Positions 25,553 to 34,873 are shown, counted from the first letter of the stretch. The stretch is 64,000 nucleotides of DNA from an uncultured Lachnospira sp. (GCA_910587485.1 CAJUKN010000003.1:109983-173982); one strand, 5' to 3'. Numbers and translations: made by a program. The notes: generated by a model not told the origin, from the sequence alone.

Positions 25553-25680
25553 GAACCTCATCACGAAAGTTCCCCACTTCAATGCCGCAGAGATATAAGT
25601 GGTGGGTGGGGACTTGGGTTGCGATAGCAGATAGATGGTTTGAGCAAGTAGCGTAGCGGATTGCGAATATCCACTTTGAC
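25553..25680 (+). repeat. Dispersed multi-helix element, copy i
   Basis: Begins GAACCTCATC, hairpin AAGTTCCCC...CACTT/AAGTGG...GGGGACTT, lacks the second inner hairpin, then GATAGCAGATAGATGGTTTG, GAGCAAGTAGCGTAGC and the tail hairpin GCGGAT-TGCGAAT-ATCC, ending CACTTTGAC. It precedes thiS by about 70 bases. No other feature is seen in 25477-25749. Confidence 0.8.
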
Positions 25681-25749
25681 TTTATTAAATGAATTTTTAG
25701 AAGGAAATGGTTTTGAAAAAATATAAATATAAGAAAAAGGAGAAAATAT

Positions 25750-25947
25750 ATGATTAAAATTAATGGAGAAGATGTACAAGGAGTTGAGGGAATAAGCGTG
25801 ATTGACTATCTAAACAGCAATGGTTATAATGTTAATCGTGTTGTGGTAGAAAAAAATCTTGAAGTAGTACCTCGCGATAATATGAACAATGTATTATTAG
25901 AAGATGGAGACAGTATAGAAATTATACAGTTTGTTGGAGGTGGTTGA
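25750..25947 (+). CDS. thiS: Sulfur carrier protein ThiS
   Basis: 65 residues, ubiquitin-like fold, ending in FVGGG, the C-terminal Gly-Gly that is adenylated by ThiF and converted to a thiocarboxylate supplying sulfur for the thiazole of thiamine. MIKINGEDVQGVEGISVIDYL is typical for the family. ATG after AAGGAG. First gene of a thiSFGH group. I see no TPP riboswitch (no CUGAGA core) upstream; the dispersed element occupies that place instead. Confidence 0.92.
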   Translation: MIKINGEDVQGVEGISVIDYLNSNGYNVNRVVVEKNLEVVPRDNMNNVLLEDGDSIEIIQFVGGG

Positions 25948-26049
25948 TTTACAAGCATCCGTTTGATATGAATAAAAGTATAAAAATTGATTTAAAAATA
26001 ATTTTTATAGAAAAGTGAATTTAAAAATAATTTTAATGAGGAAATTAAT

Positions 26050-26853
26050 TTGAAAATAGTTTTAAATGGAGAATTGTATCATACGTCTTGCAAAACTGCC
26101 AAAGAATTGTCTAAAGAATTAAAGTTCAATGAAAATGAAAACGATGTATTTATTTTAAATGGCTATCAAGAGTCGTATGATATTTGCTTAAAAGAGGGGG
26201 ACGAGGTTTTTTTAATCAATAAAAATACACTTCCACCAAAAGAACAATGGGAAAAAATAATATGTGCAAGACATACTCCCGGTATCTATGAAAAGGTAAA
26301 AAAAGCAAGAGTAGCGATTGCAGGGCTTGGAGGTCTTGGTTCTAATATAGCAATGATGCTTGCAAGAACAGGTATAGGACATTTGCATCTTGTTGATTTT
26401 GATACAGTTGACTTGACAAATCTTAATCGTCAGCAATATAGTGTTTGCCATATTGGACGTTTTAAGACAGAGGCATTAAAAGAGCAGTTATTAGATATTT
26501 GTCCATTTCTTGATATTCATATAGATACTGTTTATGTGACAAAGGATAATGCGTTTCATTTATTTAAAGATGATGATATTGTCTGTGAAGCTTTTGACAA
26601 TGCAGAATGTAAAGCGATGCTTACAGAAGAACTTTTATCAAAGTGGAGAAAAACAGCGTTGATTGCCGCCTCTGGAATGGCAGGATATGGTAACAGTAAT
26701 GGCATTAAAACTAGAAAAATAAGAGACAATTTTTATATATGTGGTGATGAGGTTACGGGTGCAGAACAAGGAATCGGATTGATGGCTCCAAGAGTGGCGT
26801 TATGTGCTGCACATCAGGCAAATTTGGTACTTGATTTGATAATAAAAAGTTAA
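26050..26853 (+). CDS. thiF: ThiS adenylyltransferase ThiF with N-terminal ThiS-like domain
   Basis: 267 residues from TTG 26050, preceded by GAGG. Residues 1-65 form a ThiS/MoaD-like domain (MKIVLNGELYHTSCKTAKEL) without a terminal Gly-Gly; residues about 75-267 are an E1-like ThiF domain with nucleotide loop GLGGLGSN, acidic end VDFDTVDLTNLNRQQY and a conserved EAFDNAE segment. It lacks the CxxC pairs of zinc-binding ThiF/MoeB proteins. It activates ThiS. The fused carrier-like domain is known for clostridial ThiF; a docking role is inference. Confidence 0.88.
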   Translation: MKIVLNGELYHTSCKTAKELSKELKFNENENDVFILNGYQESYDICLKEGDEVFLINKNTLPPKEQWEKIICARHTPGIYEKVKKARVAIAGLGGLGSNIAMMLARTGIGHLHLVDFDTVDLTNLNRQQYSVCHIGRFKTEALKEQLLDICPFLDIHIDTVYVTKDNAFHLFKDDDIVCEAFDNAECKAMLTEELLSKWRKTALIAASGMAGYGNSNGIKTRKIRDNFYICGDEVTGAEQGIGLMAPRVALCAAHQANLVLDLIIKS

Positions 26854-26855
26854 AA

Positions 26856-26900
26856 GGTTATAAGCAAGTAGCGTAGCAGATTGTGAACATTCGCTTTGAC
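26856..26900 (+). repeat. Dispersed element, tail only (copy j)
   Basis: GGTTATAAGCAAGTAGCGTA then GCAGATTGTGAACATTCGC and TTTGAC, directly after the thiF stop. The following 27-base spacer leads into the thiG leader, where TTGTGTC/GACACAA can form a hairpin (26918-26943). Confidence 0.65.
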
Positions 26901-26999
26901 ATTTTCAATTGCAAGGGTTGTGTCTGAGTGTTGCTTGACACAAACTCATAAGAATTTTTCATTTTTTGTATAAAGAGCAACACAGAAATGAGGTTAAAA

Positions 27000-27770
27000 A
27001 TGCAGGACGATAAATTTATTTTAGCTGGACATGAGTTTACTTCACGTTTTATACTTGGTTCAGGTAAGTATAACTTAGATTTGATTAAAGCGGCAATTGA
27101 GCAGGGAGGCGCGCAGATTATAACATTGGCATTAAGGCGTGCCAATACTGGAAAAAGCGAGAATATTCTTGATTTTATACCAGAAAATGTGACATTATTG
27201 CCAAATACATCTGGAGCTAGAAATGCTGAGGAAGCTGTAAGAATTGCACATCTTGCAAAAGAAATGGGGTGTGGTAATTTTGTTAAAGTTGAGATTATGA
27301 ATGATTCAAAATATTTGCTTCCAGATAATTATGAAACGATTAAGGCAACGGAAGTTTTAGCAAAAGAAGGATTTATTGTTATGCCGTATATGTTTCCAGA
27401 TTTAAATGTTGCAAGAGCTTTGCAAAATGCGGGTGCTGCTTGTGTTATGCCTTTGGGTGCGCCTATTGGTTCCAATAAAGGACTTGCAACGAAAGATTTT
27501 ATACAAATATTGGTTGATGAAATAGACCTTCCAATTATTGTGGATGCAGGAATAGGAAAACCATCTCAAGCATGTGAGGCAATGGAGATGGGGGCTTCAG
27601 CGGTTATGGCAAATACAGCCATTGCCACAGCAGGAGATATACCCGCTATGGCAGGTGCATTTAGACAGGCTATTGAAGCTGGAAGAACAGCCTATATAAC
27701 AGGAATGGGAAGAGTGTTGACAAGAGGTGGAAGTGCTTCCGACCCATTGACAGGGTTTTTGCATTTATAA
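27000..27770 (+). CDS. thiG: Thiazole synthase ThiG
   Basis: 256 residues from ATG 27000, 6 bases after GAGG. TIM-barrel enzyme joining deoxyxylulose phosphate, dehydroglycine and ThiS-thiocarboxylate into thiazole phosphate. Seen: FTSRFILGSGKY, ALRRAN, LLPNTSGARNAEEAVR, KVEIMND, MPLGAPIGSNKGL and DAGIGKPSQA, all characteristic. Leader motif GCAACACAGAAATGAGG recurs before other genes. GTGTTGCT upstream is perfectly complementary to AGCAACAC beside the Shine-Dalgarno, so the ribosome site could be switched by RNA folding. Confidence 0.94.
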   Translation: MQDDKFILAGHEFTSRFILGSGKYNLDLIKAAIEQGGAQIITLALRRANTGKSENILDFIPENVTLLPNTSGARNAEEAVRIAHLAKEMGCGNFVKVEIMNDSKYLLPDNYETIKATEVLAKEGFIVMPYMFPDLNVARALQNAGAACVMPLGAPIGSNKGLATKDFIQILVDEIDLPIIVDAGIGKPSQACEAMEMGASAVMANTAIATAGDIPAMAGAFRQAIEAGRTAYITGMGRVLTRGGSASDPLTGFLHL

Positions 27771-27794
27771 AGAGTTAGAAATTAAATGAATAAT

Positions 27795-27960
27795 TTAATC
27801 TCATCAAGAAAGTCCCCCACTTCAATGTCACAGAAGCATAAGTGGTAGGTAGGGACTTGCTTGTTTCAGTGGTAGTATAAGCTCTCACTGAAAAGCTGTG
27901 ATAGCAGCTATGAGGTTATGAGCTAGTAGTGAAGCGGATTGCGAATATCCACTTTGACTA
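27795..27960 (+). repeat. Dispersed multi-helix element, copy k (full)
   Basis: TTTAATCTCATC opens the outer helix (partner CTATGAGGTTA, one G-T pair); hairpin AAGTCCC...CACTT/AAGTGG...GGGACTT; second hairpin TTTCAGTGG/CTCACTGAAA; then ATGAGCTAGTAG and tail GCGGAT-TGCGAAT-ATCC, ending CACTTTGACTA. It lies between thiG and thiH. After it, TTTATGTTGCTTGATATAAA resembles the loop region of the thiG leader. Confidence 0.85.
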
Positions 27961-28102
27961 GTTCAACTATGATTTATGTTGCTTGATATAAAACTATCAA
28001 AAAATATAGATTTTTAAATGGAAAGATTTTTTACGTAAACATAGTATAGAAATAAAATTAATTAAATAAAATTTGCAGGTTATAGAAAGGTACGACATTA
28101 AT

Positions 28103-29365
28103 ATGTCTAATTATGAAGAACAAACATATTTTATTGATAGTGAGGCATTAAGCCCGCAGGCTTTAGAAAAGAAGCATCAATTAGAAACGAATCCTTCTGT
28201 TAGAACGAATCATATGGAGTATATGGAGGGAATGGAAATTATTGATTCCGATATTAAAGATAAAGTGCAAAAAAATATGCAATCATATGATTATAGTATA
28301 TATACAAAAGAAGATGTATGCAGAGCATTAGAACATGATACATGCAGTATCAACGATTTTAAAGCACTTTTATCTCCAGCGGCAGCACCATATTTAGAAC
28401 AGATGGCTAGAAAGGCAGAGGAAGAAACAAGGAAGCATTTTGGAAATAGTGTATATATATTTACTCCAATATATATAGCAAACTATTGTGAAAATTATTG
28501 CATTTATTGTGGATTTAATTGTTATAATCATATTCAAAGAAAAAAGCTGAATATGGAAGAAATTGAAAAAGAAATGCAAATTATCGCTGCTACAGGTATG
28601 GAAGAGATACTTATTTTGACAGGAGAAAGCAGAAGTGTAAGCAGCGTGGAATATATTGGTGAAGCCTGTAAAATTGCAAGAAAGTATTTTAGAAATGTAG
28701 GGATAGAGATATATCCTGTAAATACAAATGAATATAAATATTTGCATCAATGTGGAGTGGATTATGTAACCGTATTTCAAGAAACGTATAATTCAGATAA
28801 ATATGAAACTTTACATTTAATGGGGCATAAAAGGATATGGCCATATCGATTTGATGCTCAGGAGCGAGCGATTCGAGGAGGAATGAGAGGTGTTTCATTT
28901 TCAGCATTGCTTGGTCTTGATGATTTTAGAAAAGATGCATTGGCAACAGGACTTCACGCATATTATATTCAGCGAAAATATCCACATGCAGAGATTTCAT
29001 TGTCCTGTCCTAGATTGCGCCCTATTGTCAATAATGATAAAATAAATCCAAGAGATGTCCATGAAAAAGAGTTATGTCAAGTGTTGTGTGCTTACCGCAT
29101 TTTTCTTCCGTTTGCAGGAATTACAGTATCTTCAAGAGAAAGTAAAGAATTTAGAAATGGAATTACAAAAATATGTGCAACAAAGGTTTCTGCTGGTGTA
29201 AGTACAGGAATAGGTGACCATGATAAAAAATATAATGGAAAAGAGGACAGTGATGTGGGGGATGCTCAGTTTGAAATAGACGATTCAAGAAGCTTTGAAC
29301 AGATGATGCATGATATGAAAGAGGAAGCATTACAACCTGTTCTCAATGAATATTTATATGTGTAA
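28103..29365 (+). CDS. thiH: Tyrosine lyase ThiH (radical SAM)
   Basis: 420 residues from ATG 28103; the longer frame begins with a TTG inside leader sequence GCAGGTTATAGAAAGG. Cleaves tyrosine to dehydroglycine and p-cresol, providing the glycine imine for ThiG in anaerobes. The cluster motif CENYCIYCGFNC (CX3CX2C) and the HydG/ThiH-type regions EILILTGES and VFQETYN are visible. It follows thiG with the dispersed element between them; murI comes 12 bases after its stop, suggesting co-transcription. Confidence 0.93.
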   Translation: MSNYEEQTYFIDSEALSPQALEKKHQLETNPSVRTNHMEYMEGMEIIDSDIKDKVQKNMQSYDYSIYTKEDVCRALEHDTCSINDFKALLSPAAAPYLEQMARKAEEETRKHFGNSVYIFTPIYIANYCENYCIYCGFNCYNHIQRKKLNMEEIEKEMQIIAATGMEEILILTGESRSVSSVEYIGEACKIARKYFRNVGIEIYPVNTNEYKYLHQCGVDYVTVFQETYNSDKYETLHLMGHKRIWPYRFDAQERAIRGGMRGVSFSALLGLDDFRKDALATGLHAYYIQRKYPHAEISLSCPRLRPIVNNDKINPRDVHEKELCQVLCAYRIFLPFAGITVSSRESKEFRNGITKICATKVSAGVSTGIGDHDKKYNGKEDSDVGDAQFEIDDSRSFEQMMHDMKEEALQPVLNEYLYV

Positions 29366-29377
29366 GAGGATTTGCAA

Positions 29378-30172
29378 ATGAGAATCGGCATATTTGATTC
29401 TGGGTTAGGCGGATTATCAGTACTGCATTGTGCTAGAAAAATGGCACCAGAGCATAATTACATATTTTATGCAGATAGAGAGCATGTTCCATATGGTGAA
29501 AAGACCATTGAAGAAGTCAGAGAATATGTAGACCATATTATAAGGTTTATGATTGGCAAAGGCGTAGATATTATTATTATTGCATGTAATACAGCAACAA
29601 GTTCTTTGAGTATGGAATATAGGAAAAAATTTCCAATTCCTATTGTGGGAATGGAACCTGCAGTAAAGAAAGCACTTGATGAATATGGCAATCAAAAAGA
29701 AAGAGTGTTAGTTGCTGCAACGCCTATTACTATTCATGGACATAAACTAGAACATTTGATTCAAGATTTAGACCATTATCATAAAGTGGATTTAGTGGCA
29801 ACACCGGGACTTGTTCGATTTGCAGAAAAAGGGATATTTTTTGGAAAAGAGGTGTATGAATATTTAAGTACAGCTTTAAGCAAATATGATTTAGAAAAGG
29901 TTGGAACAGTCGTATTAGGATGTACGCATTTCAATTATTTTAAGGAAAGTTTTGTTAAAGTTTTTCCGCACAGACCACATTTTGTTGATGGAAACGAAGG
30001 TACAGTCAGACAGGCTATGAGATTATTAGGATATAACAATATAGATACAAATTATTATAATCAAAAACATGGACTAATAACATATTTATTTTCAGGAAAA
30101 GCTGCTTCTATAGAAGACATGCAAAAAATAGAAAGATGTATGACACAGTTGGATAAAATGATGAAGATATAA
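29378..30172 (+). CDS. murI: Glutamate racemase MurI
   Basis: 264 residues. Makes D-glutamate for peptidoglycan. N-terminal IGIFDSGLGGLSVL, the first catalytic cysteine in ACNTATS, VGMEPAVKKA, and the second in GCTHFNYF are present. Start chosen at ATG 29378, after GAGG; the frame could begin two codons earlier at TTG. Its place at the end of the thiamine group probably reflects transcription, not function. Confidence 0.93.
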   Translation: MRIGIFDSGLGGLSVLHCARKMAPEHNYIFYADREHVPYGEKTIEEVREYVDHIIRFMIGKGVDIIIIACNTATSSLSMEYRKKFPIPIVGMEPAVKKALDEYGNQKERVLVAATPITIHGHKLEHLIQDLDHYHKVDLVATPGLVRFAEKGIFFGKEVYEYLSTALSKYDLEKVGTVVLGCTHFNYFKESFVKVFPHRPHFVDGNEGTVRQAMRLLGYNNIDTNYYNQKHGLITYLFSGKAASIEDMQKIERCMTQLDKMMKI

Positions 30173-30239
30173 GTGTGATTTAAATTGGATTTTAAGGAAA
30201 GATAAAAAATTAAATTGTTTTGCTTGATATCATCAAAAA

Positions 30240-30333
30240 AAGGACTGTGCAAAAGAAGAAATACTATAAAATAAGATAAATGTTATTAAACAAATATCTG
30301 TTTTTATAGACAACTTTTTTTGCGACAGTCCTT
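30240..30333. mobile_element. Foldback (MITE-like) element 2
   Basis: AAGGACTGTGCAAAA at 30240-30254 pairs with TTTTGCGACAGTCCTT at 30318-30333 (one bulged base), and inside CTATAAAA pairs with TTTTTATAG. GGACTGTCGCAAAA resembles termini of several IS families. 94 bp, no open frame. Different sequence from element 1 at 6409, so at least two transposon families left foldbacks here. It may also terminate the thi-murI transcript. Confidence 0.5.
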
Positions 30334-30376
30334 AAACATCGAAACAAACAAGCAAAAGCTTGATAAAATTGTAGGT

Positions 30377-30592
30377 TCAGAAAGTATACTCTTTTGATGG
30401 ATGGTAGAAGAAGGTATTAATATTACTTTTGGAATCGTAAGTAATATTAATGATGTCTTGTGGAGCATTTTCTTTAACCACCTTATTTAGCATTTGAGTA
30501 AAAGTAGGACCTTTATAATTTGCTCGGTCTTGTTTTTCTCTGTTTTCATTGTCTCTTCTTGTGCTGCTAATCATGGATACCATCTGAACCAT
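30377..30592 (-). CDS. Small hypothetical protein, start uncertain
   Basis: 71 residues from ATG 30592, not recognised. Hydrophilic, with ISSTRRDNENREKQDRANYK and GPTFTQMLNKVVKENAPQDI. No Shine-Dalgarno precedes this ATG, but a perfect AAGGAGGG lies at 30629-30636. The frame stays open back through it with no ATG, GTG or TTG, only ATT codons at 30628 and 30625. Initiation at ATT would add about 11 residues (AVNGFSRDFN-type). It is the only minus-strand gene between plus-strand operons. Confidence 0.5.
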   Translation of the reverse strand: MVQMVSMISSTRRDNENREKQDRANYKGPTFTQMLNKVVKENAPQDIINITYDSKSNINTFFYHPSKEYTF

Positions 30593-30766
30593 ATTGAAAT
30601 CGCGTGAAAATCCATTAACTGCAATAATCCCTCCTTGGATAGTTATTTCAATAAGTTCCTTACAATTTTTATATCGACAAATGTGTGAAAAATATAACTA
30701 GAAAACAAAAATAAAGTAAAAAATTTTACTTCTTTGTGCAAAAAACAGTACAGAAATGAGGAAATT

Positions 30767-33124
30767 ATGACATTAAAGGATTTACCAATAGGAAAGACTG
30801 CAATTATTGAAAAGGTTGGTGGTGAGGGTGCATTAAGACAACATTTTCTTGATATGGGACTAATACCAAAAGCAAAAGTGAAAATGGTAAAATATGCACC
30901 TTTAGGAGACCCTATTGAGATATTAATACATGGATATGAACTTACATTGCGTCTTGCTGATGCAGATAAAATTGAAATAACAGAGTTTTGTGAGGAAACA
31001 GACGAGATTGTTAATATATATGAAGCAAATAGCCGCAAAAAGAGTATAGAGCATCCAGGGCTTGGCGAAGGCGGCAAATATCATGCAAAAGAAGATGAAC
31101 ATCCATTGCCAGACAGTGTGACATTGACATTTGCTCTAGCAGGCAATCAAAATTGTGGAAAGACTACACTGTTTAATCGATTGACAGGTGCAAATCAACA
31201 TGTTGGTAATTTTCCGGGTGTTACTGTTGATAGAAAAGATGGTGTAATTAAGGGACATCCAAATACTTTGATAACGGATTTGCCAGGTATTTATTCAATG
31301 TCACCTTATAGTAGTGAAGAAATTGTGACAAGACAATATATTTTACAGGAACACCCAAGAGGCATTATTAACATCGTTGATGCTTCTAATATAGAACGCA
31401 ATCTCTATCTTACAATGCAGCTTATGGAATTAGGTATTCCTATGGTAGTAGCGTTAAATATGATGGACGAGGTTCGCAAAAATGGCGGTTCGATTCTTAT
31501 TAATGAGATGGAGCATATGTTAGGTGTTCCAGTCATTCCGATTTCAGCGGCAAAAAATGAAGGAATTGATGAGCTTATCGACCATGCAATTCATGTTGCA
31601 AAATATCAGGAAGCACCAAAGATAATGGATTTTTGTGATGCAGATGGAGACAAAAGTGCTATACATAGATGTATACATGGCATTATGCACTTGATAGAAG
31701 ACCATGCGGCGATGGCTAAAATTCCGATACGATTTGCAGCATCAAAGCTGGCTGAAAGTGATAAACGTGTCTTAGATAAGCTGAAGCTTGATGATAATGA
31801 GAGTGAAATGCTTGAACATATTATTATTCAAATGGAAAAAGAAAGCGGACTTGACAGGGCTGCCGCTATAGCGGATATGCGCTTTTCTTTTATTAATAAA
31901 GTTTGTCAGGCAACCGTTATAAAACCGAAAGAAAACAAAGAACATGTAAGAAGCAATAAGATTGATAAGATATTAACAGGAAAGTTTACAGCAATTCCAG
32001 CTTTTATAGGGATTATGGGCATTGTGTTTTGGCTTACGTTTAATGTGATTGGAGCATGGCTTTCGGATGGTTTTGAAATGCTGATAGAATGGCTTACGGG
32101 TATGGCTGATAAAGCATTAGCTGCAATCAATGTAAATGAGGCTCTGCATTCGTTGATTATTGATGGTATTTTTAGCGGTGTTGGAAGTGTACTTAGTTTT
32201 TTACCTACTATTGTTACTCTGTTTTTGTTTTTATCGCTTTTAGAAGACAGCGGATATATGGCAAGAGTTGCGTTTTTTATGGATAAACTTTTAAGAAAGA
32301 TTGGATTGTCTGGAAGAAGTATTGTTCCTATGTTAATTGGATTTGGCTGTACTGTACCAGGTGTTATGGCAAGCAGAACATTATCTTCTGAGCGAGACCG
32401 AAAAATGACAATACTTTTAACACCTTTTATGAGTTGTTCGGCAAAATTGCCAATTTATGGATTTTTTACAGCTGCTTTTTTCCCTAATTATGAGGTTCTT
32501 GTAATGATATTGCTGTATTTTGGTGGAATTGTTATGGGAATATTGGCGGCGCTTGTTATGAGAACAACATTGTTTAAAGGAGAACCCGTGCCATTTGTAA
32601 TGGAGCTTCCCAATTATCGCTTGCCAGGTATTAAAAATGTTTTGCAGTTGTTGTGGGAAAAAGCAAAAGACTTTTTACAGAGAGCATTTACCGTTATATT
32701 TATAGCAACTATTATTATCTGGTTTTTGCAGACTTTTGACTTGCATTTTAATATGGTGGCTGATTCAAAAGACAGTATACTTGCGGCTGTGGCAGGTGTG
32801 GTTTCTCCGATATTTATACCATTAGGATTTAGTGATTGGAGAATATCAACAGCTCTTATTTCAGGATTTATGGCAAAGGAGAGCGTTGTATCAACACTGT
32901 CAGTGTTAATGCCTATACAGGAAATGTCTGTTGTCTTATTAACACCTATCAGCGCTGCTTCTTTGCTTGTGTTTTGTCTGCTTTACACGCCTTGCATTGC
33001 CGCAGTAGCCGCAGTACGCAGAGAGTTAGGAAATAAGTGGGCAATAGCAGTTGTTTTTGGACAGTGTATTATTGCTTGGATAGCAGCATTTGTGGTAAAA
33101 GTTGTTTTGGGATTGTTTATATAA
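30767..33124 (+). CDS. feoB: FeoA-FeoB fusion ferrous iron transporter
   Basis: 785 residues from ATG 30767, 5 bases after GAGG within leader AACAGTACAGAAATGAGG. Residues 1-75 are a FeoA domain (LPIGKTAIIEKVGG, APLGDPIEILIHGYELTLR); a charged linker follows; the G domain begins about 125 with GNQNCGKTT, DLPGIYSMSPY and NMMD; the membrane part has GCTVPGVMASRT and CSAKLPIYGFF. It lacks the acidic external insertion of the FeoB at 9304. No GTTAG-N6-CTAAY box precedes it, so it appears under different control. Both Feo systems may differ in affinity or in metal (Fe versus Mn). Confidence 0.95.
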   Translation: MTLKDLPIGKTAIIEKVGGEGALRQHFLDMGLIPKAKVKMVKYAPLGDPIEILIHGYELTLRLADADKIEITEFCEETDEIVNIYEANSRKKSIEHPGLGEGGKYHAKEDEHPLPDSVTLTFALAGNQNCGKTTLFNRLTGANQHVGNFPGVTVDRKDGVIKGHPNTLITDLPGIYSMSPYSSEEIVTRQYILQEHPRGIINIVDASNIERNLYLTMQLMELGIPMVVALNMMDEVRKNGGSILINEMEHMLGVPVIPISAAKNEGIDELIDHAIHVAKYQEAPKIMDFCDADGDKSAIHRCIHGIMHLIEDHAAMAKIPIRFAASKLAESDKRVLDKLKLDDNESEMLEHIIIQMEKESGLDRAAAIADMRFSFINKVCQATVIKPKENKEHVRSNKIDKILTGKFTAIPAFIGIMGIVFWLTFNVIGAWLSDGFEMLIEWLTGMADKALAAINVNEALHSLIIDGIFSGVGSVLSFLPTIVTLFLFLSLLEDSGYMARVAFFMDKLLRKIGLSGRSIVPMLIGFGCTVPGVMASRTLSSERDRKMTILLTPFMSCSAKLPIYGFFTAAFFPNYEVLVMILLYFGGIVMGILAALVMRTTLFKGEPVPFVMELPNYRLPGIKNVLQLLWEKAKDFLQRAFTVIFIATIIIWFLQTFDLHFNMVADSKDSILAAVAGVVSPIFIPLGFSDWRISTALISGFMAKESVVSTLSVLMPIQEMSVVLLTPISAASLLVFCLLYTPCIAAVAAVRRELGNKWAIAVVFGQCIIAWIAAFVVKVVLGLFI

Positions 33125-33307
33125 TGGGAGATATTTCAAAAGTTGAAAAATTAATTTATTGAGTTGTTGTATTAAGGAAATTAAACACAATATATTGTAA
33201 AGTGCAATATAATATTAAATAATATCTTGTATATTTAGTTTTTTATGTGATAGCTTCATAAAATGCTATTAGGTAAAAATGTGTTGCAAGTAATTTTATA
33301 TTTATCA

Positions 33308-33346
33308 AAAAAATCAGGATTGCCAAAATGACCATCCTGATTTTTT
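33308..33346. terminator. Bidirectional intrinsic terminator
   Basis: AAAAAATCAGGAT (33308-33320) pairs perfectly with ATCCTGATTTTTT (33334-33346); the flanking A and T runs let it stop transcripts from both the FeoB gene and the opposing gene at 33413. Confidence 0.92.
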
Positions 33347-33412
33347 GATTGATTTCAAAACCATTATTTATATTATGGTTTTTATAGCAACAACATAGTG
33401 CTTTGCTACGTA

Positions 33413-33850
33413 TTAAAAACCACCCTGTACATTGACAGCGCTGTGACATCTAGGACTACATCTTGTGCATTCAAGTCCTTTTGTTGTAGCTTCGTCAATA
33501 GATTTTACCCATACCTTAAAACCGCCAGCATTATCACCAGAACCATATCCATTACCATGATTTTCTCTTGTCACAGTAACTTTATTGCCTGCAACAATAC
33601 AATTCCAATTATTTTCACTGTATGCTTCTTTAATGACATTATTAAATGTCATCTCAATTGTAACGGCAGTGTATATATGTTGTACAGCAGAAGTATGTGT
33701 TGCCTCCATCTGAAATACATGATGAGAACCATTCCAATTCTGTACAGAACGAGCTTCTGCAGTCCAGCAATTACTATCGCCGCTAGCCATATAAACACCT
33801 TCAGAAACACTGTCTGTCATAACAAATAAAGGTTTCTTATAATCCTTCAT
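33413..33850 (-). CDS. Small protein with leader-like N-terminus and CxxC-rich tail
   Basis: 145 residues. No classical signal peptide. N-terminal segment MKDYKKPLFVMTDSVSEGVY followed by MASGD resembles short leaders of a little-known clostridial group with EGVYxASG, sometimes linked to modified or exported peptides. The body (about 28-118) is rich in Trp, Asn, Thr and alternating beta strands, like a small carbohydrate-binding-type beta sandwich; the end has CTRCSPRC and VNVQGGF. Start after AAAGGATTTGTAGCT. Monocistronic between a bidirectional terminator and the bioY promoter region. Function not known. Confidence 0.6.
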   Translation of the reverse strand: MKDYKKPLFVMTDSVSEGVYMASGDSNCWTAEARSVQNWNGSHHVFQMEATHTSAVQHIYTAVTIEMTFNNVIKEAYSENNWNCIVAGNKVTVTRENHGNGYGSGDNAGGFKVWVKSIDEATTKGLECTRCSPRCHSAVNVQGGF

Positions 33851-34110
33851 AGCTACAAATCCTTTCTTTAATAATATAAAAACATGTTGTGATTTTTCAT
33901 AATAGCAATTAAAACATTACGAAGCCAATACTATTATGAATATAATAAAGTATATTAAACTACGTACAGAAACTAGTATAAATTAATTTTAAATGTTTGA
34001 TATGGTTAAGTCAATAGGTTTAAAGTTTTTTTTTAACAATATATTAATATAATTTAATATTAATTTTAAATATTTTTATTGACTCATATAATATTTATAA
34101 AATAAAGATA

Positions 34111-34164
34111 ATTGTCAACTTATATTAAAAACAAGTTGACAATAATAAGTATTCATTGTAAAAT
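34111..34164 (+). promoter_or_regulatory. bioY promoter with BirA-type operator
   Basis: ATTGTCAACTT (34111-34121) and AAGTTGACAAT (34133-34143) are perfect inverted arms with an 11-base spacer, the layout of Gram-positive BirA biotin operators. The right arm contains TTGACA (34136-34141); TAAAAT at 34159-34164 is 17 bases downstream. Biotin-bound BirA would cover the -35 box. The rest of 33851-34270 is AT-rich without other features. Confidence 0.85.
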
Positions 34165-34270
34165 CTACTTGGTAAAAATAGTATTGTGATATAAAGAATA
34201 ATAGATATTAAGTAAATCTTTATATAATAATACACAATAAAAAAACATAAAGAAGAAAGGAAGATTGTTT

Positions 34271-34873
34271 ATGGTAGGTGATCATGTTAATACGTCAAAA
34301 AATTTAATAGACAGAGAGGAAGAAAAAGGCAGAATAAAAACGGCAACATTAGCTTTAATTGGTTTAATGGCAGCGATTACATGTATTATGGGTCCGTTAT
34401 CCATACCATTGCCATTTAATCTAGTGCCAATTTCTTTAACCAATCTGGCAATCTATTTTACAATGTACATATTAGGAATGAAAAAAGGAACAATAAGTTA
34501 TTGTATATATTTGTTGATAGGTTTGGTAGGATTGCCAGTATTTTCAGCATTTACAGGAGGACCCGGAAAGTTATTAGGACCAACTGGCGGATATTTAATT
34601 GGATTTATATTTTTGGCATTGATAAGTGGCTTTTTTATTGATAAATGGAGCAATAATATGTTCTTATGTATGGTGGGCATGATAATTGGAACGATAGTAT
34701 GTTATATGTTTGGTACAATATGGCTTGCTTATCAGGCACATATGAATTTTGTAGCTGCTCTTTGGGCAGGTGTTATTCCATTTATTCCCGGTGACTTAAT
34801 TAAGATGATAATGGCGATGTTGCTTGGACCTCAAATAAGAAATCGTTTGAAAAAAGCAGGAGTAATAGGATAG
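34271..34873 (+). CDS. bioY: Biotin transporter substrate-binding subunit BioY
   Basis: 200 residues, six membrane helices after a polar N-terminus of about 20 residues. Family hallmarks are PLPFNLVPISLTNLAIYF, GTISYCIYLLIGLVGLPVFS and FTGGPGKLLGPTGGYLIGF. BioY is the S-component that binds biotin and works with the shared ECF energising module (EcfAAT), not encoded here. ATG 34271 follows AAAGGAAG. The BirA-type operator upstream supports biotin specificity. No biotin synthesis genes are near, consistent with biotin scavenging. Confidence 0.93.
   Translation: MVGDHVNTSKNLIDREEEKGRIKTATLALIGLMAAITCIMGPLSIPLPFNLVPISLTNLAIYFTMYILGMKKGTISYCIYLLIGLVGLPVFSAFTGGPGKLLGPTGGYLIGFIFLALISGFFIDKWSNNMFLCMVGMIIGTIVCYMFGTIWLAYQAHMNFVAALWAGVIPFIPGDLIKMIMAMLLGPQIRNRLKKAGVIG

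Noticed and set aside
25477..25749. TPP riboswitch before the thiamine genes
   Set aside because: No CUGAGA core or matching second arm is present; the region holds a dispersed element copy instead.
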